Source: Alteromonadaceae bacterium (GTDB lineage Bacteria > Pseudomonadota > Gammaproteobacteria > Enterobacterales > Alteromonadaceae). From it: a DNA stretch of 34,982 nucleotides. The number at the start of each line of letters is the position of its first letter. Position 1 is the stretch's first letter. Under the pieces are notes generated by a model. The model saw only the letters and a list, made by a program, of their open reading frames with translations. It did not search any database and was not told the DNA's origin. A program made the position numbers and the translations under genes. Positions 30,495-34,982 of the stretch are shown here, piece by piece. The stretch covers positions 1 to 34,982 of the forward strand of contig JABSOJ010000016.1 in NCBI GenBank assembly GCA_013216005.1, written 5' to 3'.

Positions 30495-32984
30495 TTAATT
30501 TATCCCCTTAATTTTAACTTGATTTTGTTTATGCGCCAGCTGTTGGCATATATTCACCAAATCTGAATGTATCCCACCTGAAGTAACGTCACGACCAGCT
30601 CCCGGTCCTCGAATAATTAACGGGTTAGATTTATACCAATTGCTATTAATTTTAAAAATATTGTCACCCGGCGTTAAACCAGCAAAAGCATCATTGTCTG
30701 GTAATTGTTCTAAACTCACTTTGGCAATGATTTTCTGATTATCTATTTTAAACCTTGCTACGTAACGAATACTGGCATTATTATTTTTTGCCTCGGTTAA
30801 TTTTTGATAGAAATACTGATCTAATTCATCTGCACGGCTTAGAAAATCTTCCGTTGTTAATTCTTGCAATGTCTCTGGTACTAAGTTTTGACATTCAATA
30901 TCTGCAAGTGACAAAGTAAAACCCGCAGCCCTGGCTAAAATAAGTAATTTACGCTGTACATCCCGACCTGATAAATCATCTCTGGGATCAGGCTCTGTAA
31001 TACCCTCTGCGAGCGCTTCCCGCAATAAAACAGAAAATTCGTTATTTCCATCGTACGTTTCAAATAACCAGGATAGTGTTCCAGAAAAAACACCAGAAAT
31101 TTCTAATATTTCATCACCACTGTTTTTTAAATCATCAATAGCATAATTAATTGGTAGACCAGCGCCGACCGTGGTATTACCTAGCCATAAACTATGATTT
31201 TCTCTGGCTGTTTTTAATAAATATTGATACTGATCAGTACTCGATGATGCAGCCCATTTATTCGCACCAATAACATGAATACCCTGTTTAAAAAACTCCC
31301 CGTATAACTGACTAAATTGCTCGCTGGGGGTTACATCAACAACAATTAATTCATCATAAGGGTGATTAGACAACCATGACATTAACAATTGATGATCATA
31401 TGTCTTTGCATGCTGATTAAATAAATTTTCGGCATCCGTAACGTCAATCCCGTCTGTATTAATTAACGCTTTCTTTGATGAAAGCAAACCAACTAAATGT
31501 AAATTTTCTAATGCGGGTACACGACTTAATTGTGTTGGTAACATTTCAATAAACCGTTGACCGATATTACCTAATCCAGCGACAACTAAACCTATATTTC
31601 GTGCATATTTGGTCATGTCATGGTGAATATTATTAAGTAACTCCCCAGTACAAACTTGAGATAACACCGCAATAATACTGTGACCACTAGCTGAGTTAAC
31701 TAACTCAAGTGGCTGGGCACTTTTAAGTGATCTTGTAAAACGCGCTCGAATATCGCCTTGCTTTGCAACTTTATGCCCTACCACAGCAAGAATTGACACA
31801 GGCTTAAAAGTAACTTCTGTGTCATGGCTGGCAAGCCATTGACTCAACGCTTTTTGTTGCTCAAGAGTAATAACAACAAAACCTTTTTTGCTGTCGTTAC
31901 ATATAACCGAAAATTCTTTACTTGCGCGGATGCCTGACTGACCCCTAAAGCTATCAGACTGAGCTAACAATAGTTCATTTAATAAAGTAACCGATAACTC
32001 CTGCTTGGCAATTTGACCAAAACGCCCTATTTCTGTACCACTTATTTGTGCATCAAAACTACTGGCAACATGTAAATTAATGGTATGATCACTCAGTTCA
32101 TCCATCAGTGGCTGCAGGGTTTTCGCATGTAATACCGGATTACCCAGGCGCCCCAACTCTTTAGCAACACCATTGGGTAAACGATGTAACTTACGTGCAT
32201 TCGGTACGATACGTGGATCAGCACTGTAAATACCATCAACGTCTGTCCACAAAGTCACATTTAAGGCTTGCGTTAGTGCTCCCATAATAGTTGCTGAATA
32301 ATCACTGCCATTACGTCCTAAGGTACAAGTTTGACCGTGGCTATCTTTAGTAATATACCCTGTGACTACCGCTAATTTACTCTGTTGCTGATTTTGACGA
32401 AACTGAGCTGCACTTAGTGCTTTATCCACCTGACAATCATGACTGTTATTAACAACGAGAAAATCACGCGCATCCAGCATATAACTGGGGCAAACTCGTT
32501 CATTTAATATTGCAGATAATAAACGTGCAGACCAAACTTCTCCAAACGCCAGAATATCACTTTGATGAGCACTCGCATTATTAGATAACAAAATATTAAG
32601 TTGCTGCACATCCTGAATTAGCAGCTGTGATAAACGACTGGCATTACCTTCATTCAATGATAATTTGATCAAACTCTGCTGTAATTCAGTTAGCTCGTCT
32701 AGTGCAATGGTAAACTGTGATTCTTCATCTTTCGCTAATTCATAAATTGAAAATAATTTATCCGTTGTCACACCATTAGCTGAAACAACAATAATATCGT
32801 TCAACTGACAATTTTGGCGAATAATGTCAATCACCCGCTCAATACATTGTGCATTGGCTAAACTACTTCCACCGAATTTATGAACGTTAACACTGTGTTT
32901 TACTAGTTTATTTTCAACCGGAAAAGTTTCTACATTAGCGTGCTGCTGATTATCCAGCTGTTGTGCGATATTTAATTGATTCAT
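30495..32984 (-). CDS. metL: Bifunctional aspartate kinase / homoserine dehydrogenase II
   Basis: VNVHKFGGSSLANAQ, TLGRNGSDYSATIMGA, LVVAGLGNIGQRFIEML, SGTLSWLFETYDG, adjacent to metB. Confidence 0.96.
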   Translation of the reverse strand: MNQLNIAQQLDNQQHANVETFPVENKLVKHSVNVHKFGGSSLANAQCIERVIDIIRQNCQLNDIIVVSANGVTTDKLFSIYELAKDEESQFTIALDELTELQQSLIKLSLNEGNASRLSQLLIQDVQQLNILLSNNASAHQSDILAFGEVWSARLLSAILNERVCPSYMLDARDFLVVNNSHDCQVDKALSAAQFRQNQQQSKLAVVTGYITKDSHGQTCTLGRNGSDYSATIMGALTQALNVTLWTDVDGIYSADPRIVPNARKLHRLPNGVAKELGRLGNPVLHAKTLQPLMDELSDHTINLHVASSFDAQISGTEIGRFGQIAKQELSVTLLNELLLAQSDSFRGQSGIRASKEFSVICNDSKKGFVVITLEQQKALSQWLASHDTEVTFKPVSILAVVGHKVAKQGDIRARFTRSLKSAQPLELVNSASGHSIIAVLSQVCTGELLNNIHHDMTKYARNIGLVVAGLGNIGQRFIEMLPTQLSRVPALENLHLVGLLSSKKALINTDGIDVTDAENLFNQHAKTYDHQLLMSWLSNHPYDELIVVDVTPSEQFSQLYGEFFKQGIHVIGANKWAASSSTDQYQYLLKTARENHSLWLGNTTVGAGLPINYAIDDLKNSGDEILEISGVFSGTLSWLFETYDGNNEFSVLLREALAEGITEPDPRDDLSGRDVQRKLLILARAAGFTLSLADIECQNLVPETLQELTTEDFLSRADELDQYFYQKLTEAKNNNASIRYVARFKIDNQKIIAKVSLEQLPDNDAFAGLTPGDNIFKINSNWYKSNPLIIRGPGAGRDVTSGGIHSDLVNICQQLAHKQNQVKIKGIN

Positions 32985-32988
32985 TATT

Positions 32989-34335
32989 TTACCATGTTGC
33001 GCTAAGTGCAGGATTTACCCCATCACCAACTAGCCTGTTAGATTCACTTGTACTTTGTTGGCTCTTTGTCTTATCGGTACTTACGCTATCAGTACTTATG
33101 TTACCGGTACTAGTTTTATCGATGCCGGTATTTTCAAAAGTAGTCTCCGTATTTTCAATATTATTCTGACTCGCATCGAGCCCTTGCGCTAAATCGTTAA
33201 TAATATCTTCAATGTCCTCAATACCAACAGAAATTCGAACCAGAGACTGTGAAATTCCAGCCTTAATTTGTGCTGAAATTTCCATGCCTGCATGTGTCAT
33301 CGTTGAAGGATGGCTGATCAAACTTTCTACGCCACCAAGAGACTGTGCCAGCGTAAACAGCGCTAAATTAGCAAATAATGCTTCAACAGCTTCAACACCA
33401 CCTTTAACTTCAAAGCTCATCATAGAGCCAAAATCCCGTTGCTGCCGTTTCGCAATATCATGACCAGCATGTGTTACTAAACCGGGAAAATAAACGGATT
33501 CAACAGCCGGGTGTGCCTGTAAAAACTTAACCACTTGATCCGCATTTTTTTGATGCTGCTTAAGTCGTACCGGTAATGTTTTTAAACCACGCATCGCCAG
33601 AAAACTATCAAATGGAGAGCCCGTTATACCAATACAATTGGCCCACCAGGCAAGCTCTTCACCTAATGCTTGTTCTTTAGTTACCAGAACACCACCGACA
33701 ACATCACTATGACCATTGATGTACTTAGTCGTTGAATGAAAAACGATATCTGCCCCAAGTAAAAGCGGCTGTTGTAATAAGGGTGATAGAAAAGTATTAT
33801 CAACCGCAACTAACGCACCAACTGCATGACTAGCTTTCGCTACTTTTTCAATATCGACCAAACGTAACAATGGGTTACTTGGTGTTTCCACCAGAACTAA
33901 TTTAGGTTTACAGGCTAACGCCCGAGCCAGCGCAGCTTCATCATTTTGATCTACAACAATCACTTTAAATTGACCACGTTTCTCCAAATGCGTAAATAAA
34001 CGATAACTTCCGCCATAACAGTCGTGAGGAATAACAACAGTATCTTGAGTTGATAATAACTGACAGATCAAATGTACCGCTGACATGCCTGTACTGGTAA
34101 CTATGCCCACGCTACCCTGTTCCAGATCGGCAATAACCTGTGCAAAGGTCGACCGTGTTGGATTTCCGGTACGGGAATAGTCGAATTGCCGTTTATCATT
34201 AAAACCTTTTAACGAATAAGTGCTGGATAAATGAATAGGAGCAACTACAGCACCATGATGTTTATCACTATTAATACCAGCTCTGACAGCCGTTGTAGCG
34301 AATTTTTGATCGTTCATAAGATTCTCCGATGACAC
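32989..34335 (-). CDS. metB: Cystathionine gamma-synthase with a repetitive Thr/Ser-rich C-terminal tail
   Basis: ATTAVRAGINSDKHHGAVVAPIHLSSTYSL, YSRTGNPTRSTF, VFHSTTKYINGHSDVVGG (PLP Lys). The ~58-aa tail follows RISVGIEDIEDIINDLAQGLDAS. Start could be 34317 (MNDQKF). Confidence 0.95.
   Translation of the reverse strand: MSSENLMNDQKFATTAVRAGINSDKHHGAVVAPIHLSSTYSLKGFNDKRQFDYSRTGNPTRSTFAQVIADLEQGSVGIVTSTGMSAVHLICQLLSTQDTVVIPHDCYGGSYRLFTHLEKRGQFKVIVVDQNDEAALARALACKPKLVLVETPSNPLLRLVDIEKVAKASHAVGALVAVDNTFLSPLLQQPLLLGADIVFHSTTKYINGHSDVVGGVLVTKEQALGEELAWWANCIGITGSPFDSFLAMRGLKTLPVRLKQHQKNADQVVKFLQAHPAVESVYFPGLVTHAGHDIAKRQQRDFGSMMSFEVKGGVEAVEALFANLALFTLAQSLGGVESLISHPSTMTHAGMEISAQIKAGISQSLVRISVGIEDIEDIINDLAQGLDASQNNIENTETTFENTGIDKTSTGNISTDSVSTDKTKSQQSTSESNRLVGDGVNPALSATW
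33070..33114. repeat. 3 x 15-bp tandem repeat encoding part of the MetB tail
   Basis: cttatcggtacttac / gctatcagtacttat / gttaccggtactagt, encoding TSTGN-ISTDS-VSTDK. Confidence 0.85.
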
Positions 34336-34350
34336 TTATTAACAAATTAT

Positions 34351-34374
34351 TGACGTTTAGATGTTTGGACGTCT
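34351..34374. promoter_or_regulatory. MetJ operator upstream of metB (three tandem met boxes)
   Basis: TGACGTTT AGATGTTT GGACGTCT compared with AGACGTCT: 6/8, 6/8, 7/8. Confidence 0.85.
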
Positions 34375-34406
34375 AAAACTCTAAACTTTTTAACTAAAAT
34401 GGTCAA

Positions 34407-34430
34407 GGACTTTTAGACGTCCAAACTTCT
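34407..34430. promoter_or_regulatory. MetJ operator upstream of metJ (tandem met boxes)
   Basis: GGACTTTT AGACGTCC AAACTTCT compared with AGACGTCT: 5/8, 7/8, 6/8. Confidence 0.75.
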
Positions 34431-34508
34431 ACACATTCGTTATTGACTCATTATCTACAGCTAGTACAATTTACCTTGGAAAATATTAACAAATGTAGAG
34501 GTGAATCT

Positions 34509-34838
34509 ATGGCTGAGTGGAATGACGAGTATATTAATCCATACGCCGTTCACGGAAAAAAAAGTGAACAAGTAAAAAAAATTACTGTTTCCATACCTTT
34601 GCGTGTTCTTAAAGTACTGACAGATGAAAGAACTCGACGTCAAGTGAATAACTTACGACATGCCACCAATAGCGAATTATTATGCGAAGCTTTTTTGCAT
34701 GCTTTTACTGGGCAGCCTTTGCCTGATGATGCTGACTTAGCAAAAGATAATAATGAGAAGTTACCGGCAAGTGTGCGTAAACTACTAGAAGCTAAAGGTA
34801 TTACTGATTTTGCTTCTTATGAAACAGAAGAAGATTAA
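34509..34838 (+). CDS. metJ: Methionine repressor MetJ
   Basis: [74 protein letters not shown]. Start moved to 34509. Confidence 0.98.
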   Translation: MAEWNDEYINPYAVHGKKSEQVKKITVSIPLRVLKVLTDERTRRQVNNLRHATNSELLCEAFLHAFTGQPLPDDADLAKDNNEKLPASVRKLLEAKGITDFASYETEED

Positions 34839-34844
34839 TACCCG

Positions 34845-34878
34845 ACGGACTAATTAAATGCTCATTTAATTAGTCCGT
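34845..34878 (+). terminator. metJ intrinsic terminator
   Basis: ACGGACTAATTAAATG-ct-CATTTAATTAGTCCGT, perfect 16-bp arms followed by TT. Confidence 0.8.
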
Positions 34879-34982
34879 TTGGTATAACATTCAACTGTCA
34901 TTGATATACTCGACTGACAATTGAACACCCTTTTTTGCTTGTTTATGGTGATCCTTATTTTATCTTACGATCTTTATTTCAT

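Noticed and set aside
32963-33169. Plus-strand hydrophobic 68-aa ORF with LVLSVL repeats
   Set aside because: Antisense to metB tail repeats and the metL start; low-complexity by-product of the repeat, no RBS or homology evident.

Overview
The window looks like chromosomal DNA from a marine gammaproteobacterium of the Alteromonadales (Colwelliaceae-like; inferred from gene content, AT-richness and protein similarity recalled from memory). Most of it is core metabolic and cell-envelope DNA: a secreted trypsin-like protease overlapping an FHA/membrane protein gene; trpS and rpe; a TorF-type porin and a DUF2970-type small protein; dam, damX, aroB, aroK; pilQ-P-O-N-M; divergent mrcA (PBP1a); an arginine cluster (argC-B-F-G-H(A)-A on the minus strand, argE divergent); a small HemP-like ORF; a WD40 lipoprotein; a 492-aa protein resembling a degenerate HD-GYP protein; and metL-metB with divergent metJ. 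I saw no rRNA, tRNA, CRISPR array, phage or transposase. No clearly new multi-gene system is evident. The main anomalies are: (1) short tandem repeats at gene edges in the biosynthetic operons (5x9 bp before argA, 5x8 bp before argG, 3x18 bp coding a C-terminal ArgG tail, 3x15 bp coding a MetB tail, decayed ~21-bp repeats after a small ORF); (2) the pseudo-HD-GYP protein; (3) the protease-FHA pair; (4) two N-acetylglutamate synthase activities predicted in one arginine operon; (5) a perfect 16-bp inverted pair of MetJ-type operators. Start codons were adjusted from the ORF track where an internal start fits better.
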